From the NCBI GenBank assembly GCA_002914845.1, contig JXTC01000643.1, positions 57,141-121,140 of the forward strand: DNA of 64,000 nt, written 5' to 3'. The stretch comes from Trema orientale. Taxonomy: Eukaryota > Streptophyta > Magnoliopsida > Rosales > Cannabaceae. A program made the translations under genes and the position numbers. The first letter of the stretch is position 1. Every line of letters begins with the position of its first letter. The notes beneath the pieces were generated by a model. That model searched no databases. It worked only from the letters and a program-made list of their open reading frames with translations, and was not told where the DNA came from. Shown here piece by piece: positions 11,050-23,890 of this stretch.

Positions 11050-14000
11050 GCCAAAATGAAAGTAAAAATCGATGATAATAAGTTAATTATTGGGCTCGTT
11101 TAAATTATATATCGTGTTTTAGACTTTGATTTTTTTCCTTTTTAACCAATCAATTGTCACGAAAATGCAAGTCAAATCTCTTTCTGACTTTATAACTCGT
11201 GTAGGCTATTGACCATGAAATTAATAAAAAAAAAAACGTTGCTTTTTAATTTTAATTTTTTTTGAAAGAGGACTGTATAAAGAAAAAAACTTGGTAAAAT
11301 TATCCATGAATACAGTCAACCTTCGGCCATGACAATTTTGAGTATATGACAGTTCTCAACTTGGAACGATGAAAGAATCAACAAACGTTTCCTGCTCTAC
11401 ATATTGTCTTAGTCCTGACATTATAAGCCGCCAGAAAATTGGAGGAGAAAATAACTTGCTTGGATGGTCACGCTGAAATGTATGTATTAATACAACAATT
11501 AAATGGCTAGCACATTGAATAGGCTGACAGTAATGGGAATGTGGAAAGCGAACATGAAATTTAAAACTAACATCCTCTTAAGAAAAGCATTTTAAAAACC
11601 GGGCATACGTTCACATATATGCACATCTTGGAACAATATTATATAGCAAAACTGATCAATTAATAAAACGATTAATAATATCCAACTTCATGTCCCCTAA
11701 AGAAAATATAAAATTTGATATCAGGTGAGAAAAAAAACGTTTTATTATAGTTATTACTTTTAAAATTAAGATTAAATTGTTTTCACGATCTGATTTACAA
11801 ACATTGTCCGGGCATCCATATATCTCTTCTCTGATCCTTTCATTAAAAGAATCAGAAAAAAAAATGCAGAATGAGCTGATTGATGGTTATATCTTTTTGA
11901 ACAATATTTCTTCAAACATTTAATATATAGATCACCTTAGATTTATTACGTACCATTGTTTTGATTCATCACTGAATATAGAAATAAAGTTCAATGGATT
12001 GGATTAATGGATATAACATATATGATGGTGAAGGGTTATGCTACCTACTTTCTATATATTTAGACTCACTATTAGTTTTCACGTAATTATACATAATATG
12101 CATATTAAATTTTTCAACAGCTCTTTAGTTTATAGCTCAAATTACCCTAACCCTTCTTATGTAAATTAATTTATTTATCTGTAGAACACAATAGAATAAA
12201 ATGAAACTTCTGTATGTATGAAACGTGTGTATATTATTTGTATGTCGGTGGGTTAGTGTATAGTGTACATGTCTTGAAATAGAAAATTCAGAAGATAATG
12301 ATTTGCATTGGAATTGAATATCAAGTTGGCTGGCCGGGAAACTTCTAGACAGTTGCATTGGGTGGCGTCAAGGATAAGGTTATAATGTAAACCACATTGC
12401 AAGTTGCCAAGAAGCATGGAGAAGGGGAAGAAAAGCAAGTCCAAAAGAGATAGCGAGAATCCCCCACCACACAGCTCTTATCTAGTTTCTTCTTTTTCTC
12501 TTTGAACTCCAATAATATCGACATCATTATTCTTTCGTAGAGTATCCAGAAAAAAAAGAAAACGAAAATAATATTAAACATACTAATAATGAATGTATAT
12601 GGCCCATAGATTTTTCTACTATATGCGTGTATACATATTGTATGATTATGAATCTAATAGATATGGTACTCATAATGCATATATGCTGATTGATATTCTC
12701 TATGTGTATAAGGATGTATAATTAGGAAAACAAAATAAATTTACTTGCAACACAATTTTATTATTTTACTAATTGAAGATTTGTGACTGTTTAATTTTTT
12801 TTATTATGAATTTCATACATAAATTGGCCTAATTAAGATTCAAATTCCTCATTTCACATACACTCATTCCACACTCTCAGAAATTTTAGATTAACAGAGC
12901 TAGTCTTAATGGCAATTAAAGGTTTGTAACTATATTTTATTCCAAAAAAAACTCTCACTTAAAAACATTTTGACCAAAAACAATATTTTGATTATAGATA
13001 CTTTTAGATATTCCCTAAAAGTAATAAGGAAAACATCTCAATGAAATTTTTTGTTGGGACTATAAAATGCTCGTGATAGATGTCGACTTTATAATTTTAT
13101 TTGGAGTATTCCGATAATATTGGAAACATATGATAATTCCATATTTGGTATGCTACATCACTAGTACTCTTCCTTCATTCCATCTGTTGCTTCCCTGTAG
13201 CTTCTTTCCACCAGTCAGCTTCCAAAGTTGCGTCATGGCTTTCGTTTGCGCATTACAGTTGTTTTTATTGATACTCTTTTGCCTTTAGTATTTATTTTTT
13301 AAATGTTCTTATCTTTTCACATGTTTCTGAGATCATTGTTGGTCATTCAAAGTCTTGGTATGTCAATATCAGATTTTGTCTAGAATATTGTTTGAACTTG
13401 GACATCACATAAAATTACTGAATTTACCAACCGATTAATCAGTTGTGCTTTAGACTTCATTTAAGATCTTGACGTATATATTTTCGGAAAAGAACGATCT
13501 TGATCAATAATGTGTTTTCCTTTTTTTTTTCTTTTTTAAACCCTTCAAAATATATTAAGGAATAAAATAGTGCGTAGGGTCCTCCAAATTTATATAATGA
13601 CTAAAGAGTATGTGTATGAGATATTTATAAGAAACCCTGAAGTTGTCTTGCTAGCAAGCTATTCAAGATGTAGAAATAATATTATCTGGTTTGGAAGGAA
13701 TAATTGGTAACAATTACAAATGTCAGATTAGCTTTTTTTTTTCCTTTTTTTTTAGGAAAGAAAGACATCTAAGTTTAGCTCTTTAATTGGACTCCTTCCG
13801 GTAAAAATGGCAGAAAAGAACCCGAAGGAAAGTGGGAAATTTATATTATGGAGAAAAAAAAAAGAAAAAGAGTTTGAAATCAAGGAGTAAAACAAAAAAA
13901 GGGTGATCAGAAGGAATATGTATATACCATATTGGAAAAGAAAATCCATAGAAGACGTGCAACGAAAAATAAAACCTGGTTGAGTGGAGAATCAATTATC

Positions 14001-15690
14001 AATGATAGTTAGCTATCATTTGTAGTGTCAGTTATTCCGTCCGCACCGAATAACATATTCCTAGACTTAACCATTTTTGGAGGACCGCCTTTTTTAATTT
14101 GAAAGGAGATTACATAATGCTTTCCCATTTTGGTAGGGAAACTGAAAATACACGTGGCTTTTCCTGCATAAGACGCTTGTAGGGTGATAAAAAACTTCCT
14201 CCATATATTTGTATAAAGGAAACCAATCTCCAAAGAGTCCTAATTTAGCGGAACACATAATATGCTGGGCATTTTATAATGTCATCCAATAACCTCAAGA
14301 TAATATTATTCAGTTCCGCATGAACCTGTACAATAAGACTACGAGATTGAATTAGATTTGTTATAATTTCTTTTTTTGCTCTTTTCCAAGGATACGTACC
14401 TTGAATTGAAATGACAATTCGACTGAGTCATTATCCGACTTTTACTTTATTAGAGATTTGGTAACATGAACACATTCCATATATATTCAGCAAATTGATT
14501 TTTGTTTCTATATCAAAAGAGATTGTGGATCTCAGAGATGGGGTGGCATTGGTCACATCAAACTACATTAATGCTTTATCGAAAGAAAAATCACGCGCAA
14601 TTAATCCTAAAGCCCGACCTAGCAGGTTTATAGGATTTATCGTTGATATTTTAACAATAGCGAGTCTTACTAACTGAGTTAGTAACTTTGAAACTATTTC
14701 CGATAAATTAGAACTTCACACTTAGTAGTATTTTTAACCTAATGAGATTAATAACATTACTTATTATCCAATAACTCCTATTTGTTTCATCTGTTTAAAG
14801 ATATAATAATGGCCCACCTTTTCCATTACATATGTCATGCGCATAAACGTTTTTGGTAGCCAAAAAGAACACGGCATAAAAAACGCAAACCAAAAGATAG
14901 GCGCACAGAAGGATCGATGGGACAAAAGATGTTTGCTTCAGGGATTGGGACTGAAAAAGGCGATGGGAAGCTTCTTTACTTTACAATTTATTTCATTTTT
15001 TTAGCACAATTCCATATGACAATATCCTAGCCATCTTTATGTTCAAGACCAACTGACCAATATAATATAATAACACAATGAGTCGTCGTTATAATTTTAT
15101 ATGGAACTTTCCCTGCTTTTTTTTTTTTTCCTTTTCTGATAAAAAATAGTTTCATTCATTAATCAAATAAGCGTATTGCAATAAATGATCTGATACAGAA
15201 ATCGAATAACAAAAATTCCATAACAATAACGAAACATTGTGTTCTACTAACCATATCAGAGAGGAAATAGATTTAAATGAAACTTTAAAAATTGTTGAAA
15301 AGTAGATGATTACTACAAGTGATATTATACTTTTTCTTCATTTTTTTTCAATTATGTAGTTAAATTAGTTGATATGGGAACCCTGCAGTGATATGACCGA
15401 AAAAAAAAATGAAAATGAAAAAGTGTCAATAATGTTCAACAACATATTTCATTTTCAATTTTATCAAATTACAAATTTTTTAACTAAAATGAGCTCAATA
15501 TTTTTTCTTATTTGTGATGTTTTTGTTGTCTTACAATTGCTGAATGCTTAAAGGATACAGCTTACCTAATAGGGTGTGCTAACTTAATTGGGACTTTAGC
15601 TCTATGGTCCTCTAGATGCTTCTATCTATTGAAATATTTAATAATAATCCTTGTCATCACTAATTGATTTTCTTTCTTTCCTTTTTTTTT
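11050..15690. other. Long intergenic stretch, no gene recognised
   Basis: About 4.6 kb of AT-rich DNA with poly-T and poly-A tracts, upstream of the MIR gene promoter at its lower end. Short frames at 12137-12581, 13752-13949, 14009-14233 and 15369-15551 have low-complexity or unfamiliar translations. A 29-codon frame at about 12417 (start MEKGKKSKSKRDSENPPP) has a plausible coding look but no splice partner or family match. Distal elements of the microRNA promoter may lie between 10985 and about 12000. Confidence 0.4.
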
Positions 15691-15699
15691 TTTTTTTTG

Positions 15700-15876
15700 A
15701 GATTTGACAGTATGTATAGATTGATTATGCTGATTCTATTACCTAATTCTTAGGAATTACCTAGAACTAGTTTAGGAAATCAGCAGAGGACTCTTCCCTA
15801 TATACTAATATATATATATTTCTTTTACAAATAAGAATAAAATTACAATATTCATCTCTATTTATATGGTATCACA
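15700..15876 (+). mobile_element. Ty1/copia fossil, 5' LTR and primer-binding region
   Basis: The sequence from about 15709 (TGACAGTATGTATAGATTG) to about 15862 reads like a short copia LTR: CTTCCCTATATACTAATATA, then ACAAATAAGAATAAAATTAC, then TATGGTATCACAG, a tRNA-iMet-type primer site. The following bases are the start of a gypsy LTR at 15878, so the copia element was hit by a gypsy insertion just after its primer site. Copia Gag and protease pieces reappear at 26420-27560. Broken and old. Confidence 0.6.
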
Positions 15877-17249
15877 GTGATATTCCAAATTCTAAATCAA
15901 CACCCAAGTCCTTATATAATTAAATGGCCAATAACAAAATGATTGCATAATATTTCATTTTATATATTAATGCATTTATGTGAGTATAATTTTGAGTATC
16001 CATTTTAGTATATTAGGTATTTTATAATCTTTATTTGTGAAGTAATATTTGTAGTGAAATACTCAAAAAGTGCTCATTGGTATAAGTTAATGTGTTTACA
16101 TCTAGCATTTTTATAGTTATTTTGCTTATCATGTTACTAAACATACCTAAATAACTGAGTTGATTAGTAATCATTTTAAAAGTATTGAAAGTATTAGAGT
16201 ATTTCTTTGTATTTAATGTGAGTTAATGATATTTTTTTTAGTATGACAACTAAATGTTCCCATTTATATTTTGGCATGACTCCCTGCTTGTTTGCTTTTA
16301 ATATCTTAAACATAAATTCATATGAGTTATTTCTTTGTACTATCAATTTGATTTTTGTAATATTATAATAGCTTTAAAAAAATATTAATAAATTAAGGCC
16401 AACTTTAGTTAAGTCGGCTGATTCCCCTAGATAGACATATATGTCTATTTTTCTCCACTGCTAACTATATGTTCTTCAAACTCCTTATCCTTACTCAATT
16501 AGAAGTCTATCCTATTTCCATAATCGTACTCCTCTCACAATTATATTAGTAAACTAAGTCGTATCTCTTTTTTGAGAACCTCAAAGGTAATTTATCTATC
16601 TACTTTGAATCCCAATATTTAGTACTATCTTTTCGATGTATGTTTGATCAGTTGTTAATTCTCTTGTCAATTTTGAGAGTATGTATATTAACATGTTTAT
16701 ACTATTAGCCCTTCTACCAATATTGAGAAAGTTGCGACTATTCTCAATTTTTTTAACATAATTTTGTATACATTTGAGAGTTCTTCATGATCTTTGAAAG
16801 CTTAGATGTTAGTGTAATAAATTATTAATATCCGTATATATATGTATGTACTTGTGTGTATATGAGGAAAAAGAAAAGAAGTCATTTATAAACTTAGGAA
16901 GAGTTTTAACTAAACCTGGTTCATGTATTTGACTCTAGTTTTGAATCCTTTATTCCAGTGTTATTTAATTTTGTTTTACATTGCTAGCGGGTAATTATTT
17001 TGTATATTATCTAACTATTTTATTCATATGCTTATATCTTTTAAAAAAAATGCTTAGTAGAGGTCCATAGATAGGCATTTAACCAGGTAGAATTATAAAA
17101 GATGAATTTGATTAATCATGTATTTATTCAATCAAGTATTAATTGCATGGTTCCATGTTTACTTTATAGGCTTTGGATCACATGCTTGATGAATCAACTA
17201 CTGATCTATGAGTTTTCATTTTAGTAGCTCCATTAACTTTATTTATATG

Positions 17250-17612
17250 CACTACAAGAAAAATCACTTTTAGAGACGACACTTTTTGAGACGAAATTAA
17301 TTTCGTCTCTAAAAGTTATTTTCAGAGACGAAATATTAGTCTCTTTAAAACGTTTGTCATTTTTTTACAATTTGATTGAATTTTTTTCGGAGACAAAATT
17401 ACTTAGTCTCTAAATGCTACTTTTAGAGACCAAACAATTCTTTTGCCTCTAATGGATTTGGCGGGAAGACTAATATTTTGGAGGGAAGCTCTTATATATT
17501 TAGATATAAAGTATTTTTGTCTCTAAAAGATACTTTTAGTCTCTGAAGTTTCCCAAAGACCACATTTAGAGACAAAATGAATTTGTCTCTAAAGGTTATT
17601 ATACTTTCGTGA
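17250..17612. mobile_element. Small non-autonomous CACTA element inside the gypsy 5' LTR
   Basis: It starts CACTACAAGAAAAATCAC and is packed with subterminal GAGACGAAATTAATTTCGTCTC-type motifs in both orientations. The right end (near CTTTCGTGA) is a degraded match to the terminus. ATG lies on both sides (17247-17249 and 17613-17615), fitting the 3-bp TSD of CACTA elements. It is absent from the 3' LTR, so it inserted after the gypsy element. No coding capacity. Confidence 0.75.
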
Positions 17613-17764
17613 ATGAATTTTGGTAAGAAAATAGGCAAGAAAATAGACAAATTGTTTGTAAAAATAACTGTTTTAGTTTATCGTAACAAGTAGCTAATAA
17701 AAGTCCATCAACGAAATTTCTTTTTTTTTTTCTTTTTAATTTGTATCAATTTAATCTATTTTAT

Positions 17765-17915
17765 TTATTATTATTTTTTAATGATGGTAAGGGGGTGGGT
17801 TAGGCCCAAATCCGTTTTATCCCTTACCCTCAGAGGGTTTTGAACTCAAGTGGCTAGGGCCAGCTCGAAAGATAGAGAAAAGTGAGCTGACCACTTGAGT
17901 GTTTGAACTAATTTG
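17765..17915 (-). mobile_element. Candidate tRNA-derived SINE
   Basis: On the minus strand there is a box A-like GTGGTCAGCTCAC followed about 50 nt later by a box B-like GAGTTCAAAACCCTC, then a GC-rich body and an A/TA-rich tail (ATTAAAAAATAATAATAAAT). This is the layout of plant tRNA-type SINEs. The 3' gypsy LTR lacks it, so it is an insertion in the 5' LTR. No clear target-site duplication was seen, so the family is unproven. Confidence 0.4.
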
Positions 17916-19147
17916 GGAGCTTCTCTACTATATCCTACGAAATACTTAAAAGTCAAAAAACATTTAAGTTAAATGAAAAATCGTACAAAGTGAGCGATAA
18001 TTAAGGACATTGATAAGTCTAATTTTTTTAAATGTTTCCCCTGTAATTTTTTAAATGTCTCATGTTTGAAATTATATGCAGAATTATTTATTTAATTTTG
18101 AGTTAGGTTTTTGGAACACTAATCATGGTAGTACCACTTGGTTAGTAATGGAAGGAACTTGTTATTTGAAAATATTAGGGCCACATCACTTATATCTTGA
18201 GCAGAGAGCATTTCATAGAAAATTGCGCGAAAGTCTAAAATTAAGATAAAGTAATGTTACACTTGCAATGTAAGAATTATCTATTTCTGTGAATCTGTAA
18301 GGATTATATGAAAATTTGCATATGTTATTCTGTTATGCCTGAAGCATAAATATCTAAATCTATTATTCTTACATACATGAGGCATGAACATGTGGTGTAT
18401 TTATATTACCTAATGAGTATTCGTGAATAGGGTATGGCGGACTAGCGGCCAAATATCTGGTTCCTTGAGGGACATTATCTGATTCCTTCGGGGACATTAA
18501 TTATTAGGTTCTTTTAGGAAAATATATAGTTCCTTCAGGAACACTCTGATAGTAGCATAGGGAGGACCTCTGCAGTAGACAGAGGGGTCTGAGATGTATT
18601 TGGGACTCGAGACCTCCGTACGATGGCTTATGATTAGTTATTAGTTATCTGAGTAGCTCAGTATGTGATTCATGGTCTTATTAGGCAATACATTATACAC
18701 GGGTATCCCAATCATACGAATATCTATTCTTTCGTATATGCACGTTATCTTTGCTCTCGTTATTTACTGAGTTCTATACTCATATATGTTCTTATATTGT
18801 AGATGATACTACTAATATGTGAGTCAGGAGGAGGAGTGCCGACTTTCCGAATGTGGCTTGTATATATGGATTTTGATGTTGTGGTTTTTCTGAAGGAGGA
18901 TTTTGAACCTATTTTTTAGTGTGTATATGTTTATCTGTGTGAGAGGTATAGAATGTATGTATATCTGTATACTTTACAGTACTATATGTATAATTCTGAA
19001 TGGAGTTTTTCCTTTTGTTTCTAGAAAGTTTAAAAAGTTTTAATTTTCCCCTATTTTATCAGTCCTAAGTCAAGTAGTGTCTCCCGATCTCACTAAATAT
19101 CTATATAAATATCTCCTATGCACATAGTCAAATTGGGGGATGTTACA

Positions 19148-22100
19148 GTTGGTATCAGAGCTTGTGTTTTAAAATGATTTTAAAGACCACTTATATACAC
19201 ACGTCGGGAAAGAAAGAATACCTCACTCCTCTGTAAGTGTTTGATATACATTTTGATATCACTTATTGCCTTGTCACTACATTGTATATTATGTTAATGG
19301 TTATTATTGGCTATAATTGGAACTATAGATTTTGGGTGTCAAGATATCAGTATGGTGACTACTCAGGGATAATATAATATCAATATAGATGCATCTTCTT
19401 TATGGGGTGGTAACCAAGTAGAACAGTGGGCTTCTTTGATACAGAATATATTGGAGTAGCGTATGAGACAAAAAAATCAACCTAACCCTCCACTATAGCC
19501 ACCTCAGCAGAGATAGGATACTAGTGAGAATATTGGAGAGAGATTCAGGAAACTTCAGCCTCCAACCTTTGATGGCGGGGTTGATCCGATTCATGTAGAG
19601 TAATGGATTAGGAATATTGGGCGTATGCTTGCTCACGTCAAGGTTTTCGATGCAGATAAGGTTCCTTATGCTAGTTTCATACTGAGTACTGGTGGGATAC
19701 TATGAGCACTATTCATGATGTTATTACTATAGCCTAGGAGAGGTTTAGAGAATTGTTCTATGGAAAGTACTTTACCGATACTATGATAGCTAGTAGAAGG
19801 GTTGAGTTTTCCAATCTGAAGTAGGATGAGATGTCTATTGCAGAATACATTTGTAAGTTTGATGAAATGTCGCATTATGCACCTCACATGGTTACCACTA
19901 GTGAGCTTAAGGTATATCCATTTATGCAAGGTCTAAAGAAGACTATTGTGAGAGATTTAAAATCAGGTGAAGTTTGAGGTATACCATTTACTTAGATTAC
20001 AGACAAGGCACTCGATACTGAGCATGCAAAGAAAGATATCCTCAGGATGAGAAAAGGATTAGGAGAGAAAAATAAGCTAGAGAAATGCAAAAAAGTTTTA
20101 GACCTTGTTTTCAAGGAGGCAGAGGAGGATAGACTCAAGTAAAAAGTAGAGGAGGACAGGCTCAGGTCCAATGTCCTCAGTATATGAAAAGCAAGGGAGT
20201 TTCAGCACAGTAGCCCCGATTTAATTAGGGTAAGTGTCTCAAGACTAACCAAGAGACTACTGCTACTAGTTTACAGCAGTGTAAACTCTGTGACAAGAAT
20301 CATATCGGAGAGTATCATAGAGCTACAAGATTATGCTTCAAGTATGGTAAAAGTGGTCATTTCATTAAAGATTGCCATGAAGTGGAAAGTGATCAAAAGA
20401 AACTTGGCGGTAGGCTGTATGCCATGACTGAGACAAACACTGGACCTGAGACCAAGGCAGACCCATCCGTTATTACAGGTGAGATATTATTTTTTGGCAT
20501 TATAGCTCATGCATTAATAGATTCAGGATCTATGTATTCACATGCATAATTAATATTTGTGATAAGATTGGGTCATCCTACAGGTCAAATGATTACTCTA
20601 TTCAGTACTATATTTCCCTTTGGAGAAGTTATGTATTCAAACAAAATTTTGAGAGCTTGTCCTGTTATGGTGGATGATAAAGAGTTATTTGCAGACTTAA
20701 TTGTGTTTGATATAGATGAGTATAAAATCATTTTGGGTATGGATTGGCTATCGAAGTGTTTTATTAAAATTGACTACAAGAAGAAAATGGTGACATTTCA
20801 TCCTCCTAATACTGATCAGTTCATACTTATGGGAACTCAATATAAAACCAAGTTTTCTTTGATCTCAGCTATGAAAACTCATAAATTGTTAGAAAAAGAT
20901 TGCACAGGATATTTGGCCAGCGTTTTGGAGACATCTGTAGAGCAAAAATTAAGACCAGAAGGTGCGCCAGTTGTACAGAATTTCCTAGATGTGTTTTAGG
21001 AGGATTTTTACTATGTTTGCCACCTGTATAAGAGATTGATTTTGATATTGATTTAGTACCAAGTATTACATCTATTTCTAAGACACCATATAAGAAGGTC
21101 CTAACAGATTTGAAGGAGTTAAAGACTCAGTTACAGAAATTGCTAGACAAAAGATTTGTACGTCCAAGTTTTTCACCATATGGTGCACTAGTTCTATTTG
21201 TGAAAAAGAAAGACGGGACTATGTCACTGTGTGTTGACTATAGGGAAATTAATAAGGTGACTGTGAAATACAGGTATTCCTTACCATGCATTGATGACTT
21301 ATTTGATCAACTACATGGTGCTTCTGTATTTTCAAAGATCGATTTAAGGTTTGGTTACCATTAATTGAGAATCAGATAGGAAGATATCCCGAATACTGTC
21401 CTTAGAACTCAGTATGGCCATTATGAGTTTTTAGTGATAATGTTTGGTCTGACTAATACTCCAGTAGCATTTATAGATTTAATGAACAGAATATTCAAGG
21501 AATTCCTAGATGAGTTTGTTATTGTGTTCATTGATGATATTTTGGTGTACTCACGATCTAGAAAAAAGCATAGAGAACATCTGAGAATCACTCTACAAAT
21601 ATAGAAAGAGAAACATTATATGCTGAATTCAAGAAATATGTATTCTAGTTAGAAAAAGTATCATTCCTTGGTCACATTGTTTCTCAGGACAGAATTTCTA
21701 TTGATCCAGCCAAGGATGAGGCAATTAATAATTGGTCTAGACCCACCAATATTACAGAGGTCAGAAGTTTTCTAAGATTGGCCGGTTATTACAGAAAGTT
21801 TGTTGAGAGATTCTCTAAGATAACTATGTTACTTACACAATTAACTAAAAAAAGTAACAAGTTTATATGGGCTAATGAGTGTAAAAAAGAGTTTTCAAGA
21901 ATTGAAGCAGAGATTAATTTCAGTACCAGTCTTGACTATACCTTTAGGTATAGAGGAGTTTGTTATTTATAGTGATGCTTCAAAACAAAGTCTAGGAAGC
22001 GTTCTCATGTAAAATGGGAAAGTTATTGCTTATGCTTCAAGACAGCTAAAGAATTATGAGCGTAACTATCCTACTCATAATTTCGAACTACCAGCAGTAG

Positions 22101-23890
22101 TATTCGCACTAAAAATTTGGTGGCATTATCTATATAGAGTACATTATGAAATCTTTGCTGATCATAAAAATTTGAAGTATCTGTTTACTCGGAAGGAATT
22201 GAATATAAGACAATGACGTCAGCTAGAATTAATAAAAGATTATGATTGTGACATTAGTTATCATCTAGAAAAAGCCAATGTTGTGGCGGATGCACTCAGT
22301 AGGAAATCATCTGGTAGTTTAACAATTTTACATAGATTAGAAAAACTCTTACATGGGGATTTATACAGATCTAGCATTGACCTAATTACTGAAAAATTAT
22401 CTGCTATGACATTATAGTCTACTTTATTAGATTGAATTTAGCAAGGCCAAAAAGAAGATCCTGAATTAATAAGGCACAAAGAAATAGTAGAGTAAGAGAA
22501 AAATTCAGATTTCGGTATTTCTGCTGAAGGAGTTATTAGATTTCAAGGTAGACTATGCATACCAAATGGCAGAAATATCAAGGAAGAAATTCTAGTAGAA
22601 ACACACAATATTCCATATGCAGTCCATCCATATACTACTAAAACGTACAATAGTTTGAAAATTCTTTATTGGTGAACGGGAATGAAAAAGGATATTTTTA
22701 AGTTTATAGAACGTTGCTTAACATGTCAGCAGATTAAGGCCGAAAATAAGAGACCAGCAAGAAAGCTGCAATTACTTCAGTTTCCTGAGTGGAAATAAGA
22801 GGAGATCGCCATGGATTTTATAGTTAGGTTACCAAAGACAGTATCTCACCAGGATGCAGTTTGTGTTTTAGTTGACAGGCACACTAAGGTAGCTCATTTT
22901 ATTTCGATTTCTATGACCTACTCCATGGATAAACCTCTAGTATTATACATTAAAGAGACTGTTAGACTTCATGGAATTCCAATTTCTATAATCTCAGATA
23001 GAGATGCCAGATTTACTTCAAAATTCTAGGAGAGTGTACAACGAGCTTTAGGAACTAAATTGAAATTTAGTACTGTATTCTATCCTCAAACATATGGTCA
23101 AGCTGAGGGACCACCCAAATCTTAAAAGATATGCTTAGAGCTTGTGTTATGGATTTCCAAGGTTCATGGAATAACTACTTACCACTGATTGAATTCTCTT
23201 ATAATAATGGCTTTCGAACTACGATTGATATTGCATCTTATGAGATATTATATGATAGAAAATGTAGATCTCCGGTTTACTGGGATGAGGTTGGAGAACA
23301 ACGTTATTTGGATCCTGATATTGTTAGAGATATAGCTAGAGCAGTTGAAAAGATCGAAACACGTACCTTGGCAGTTCAAAGTAGACAGAAATTTTATACA
23401 GATCCAGATCATCGGCCCCTACATTTTTCTGCTGGTAATAAGGTAATTCTCAAGGTTGTCCCTATGAAAAGTGTCATAAGATTTGGAAAGAAATGAAGTT
23501 AAGTCCGAAATTCATAGGTCCATATAAGATCCTCGAGAAAATTGGGAACGTCACTTATAGGCTTGTCCTAACCCCAGAGTTATGATGTATACACAATGTC
23601 TTTAATATTTCTATGCTGAGAAAGTATGTATCAGATCAATCAATGTTCTTAGCCAGGAGCCACTAGAACTGGATCCAAAATTAATCTACGAAGGATGTCC
23701 TATTCAGATTTTGGACAGAAATGAGAAGGAACTAAGAAATAAAAGGATCCCTTTAGTGAAAGTTTTGTTGTGAAACCACTCTGTAGAGGATGCTACATGA
23801 TAGTGGGAAGACGAAATGAGACAGCAACATCCAGAGTTATCTGGTATGCAAATTTCGAGGACCAAATTTTTTATTAGGTGGGAAGGATTG
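19148..23890 (+). mobile_element. Internal region of the gypsy fossil (primer site, Gag, PR, RT, RNase H, IN, chromodomain-like)
   Basis: The primer site TGGTATCAGAGC (initiator Met tRNA) is at 19150. Gag spans about 19350-20420 and ends in a CCHC knuckle at 20337-20380 (CFKYGKSGHFIKDC). Protease-like sequence follows at 20470-20850 (ILGMDWLSKCFIKIDYK). Reverse transcriptase covers 21060-21620 ([30 protein letters not shown]). RNase H is about 21930-22300 and integrase about 22590-23480 ([31 protein letters not shown]). A chromodomain-like tail precedes a purine-rich tract AGGTGGGAAGGAT next to the 3' LTR. The coding part is broken throughout. Confidence 0.8.

Larger units (their letters stand above)
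15878..19147 (+). repeat. 5' LTR of the gypsy fossil
   Basis: Direct repeat of 23891-26410. It starts TGATATTCC and ends GGGGGATGTTACA, with the canonical TG...CA. It is longer than the other copy partly because it carries a CACTA element (17250-17612) and further DNA to about 18058 that the other LTR lacks. A cluster of short GTTCCTTCAGGAAC-like dyads sits at 18460-18550. Confidence 0.8.

Noticed and set aside
12300-12420. Possible miR397- or miR169-like words (CATTGGGTGGCGTCAAGG, GCAAGTTGCCAAG)
   Set aside because: Neither matches a mature microRNA well, and the flanks do not form a convincing hairpin.
12417-12509. Short coding-like frame MEKGKKSKSKRDSENPPP
   Set aside because: Only about 30 codons, no splice partner, no promoter or homolog recognised.
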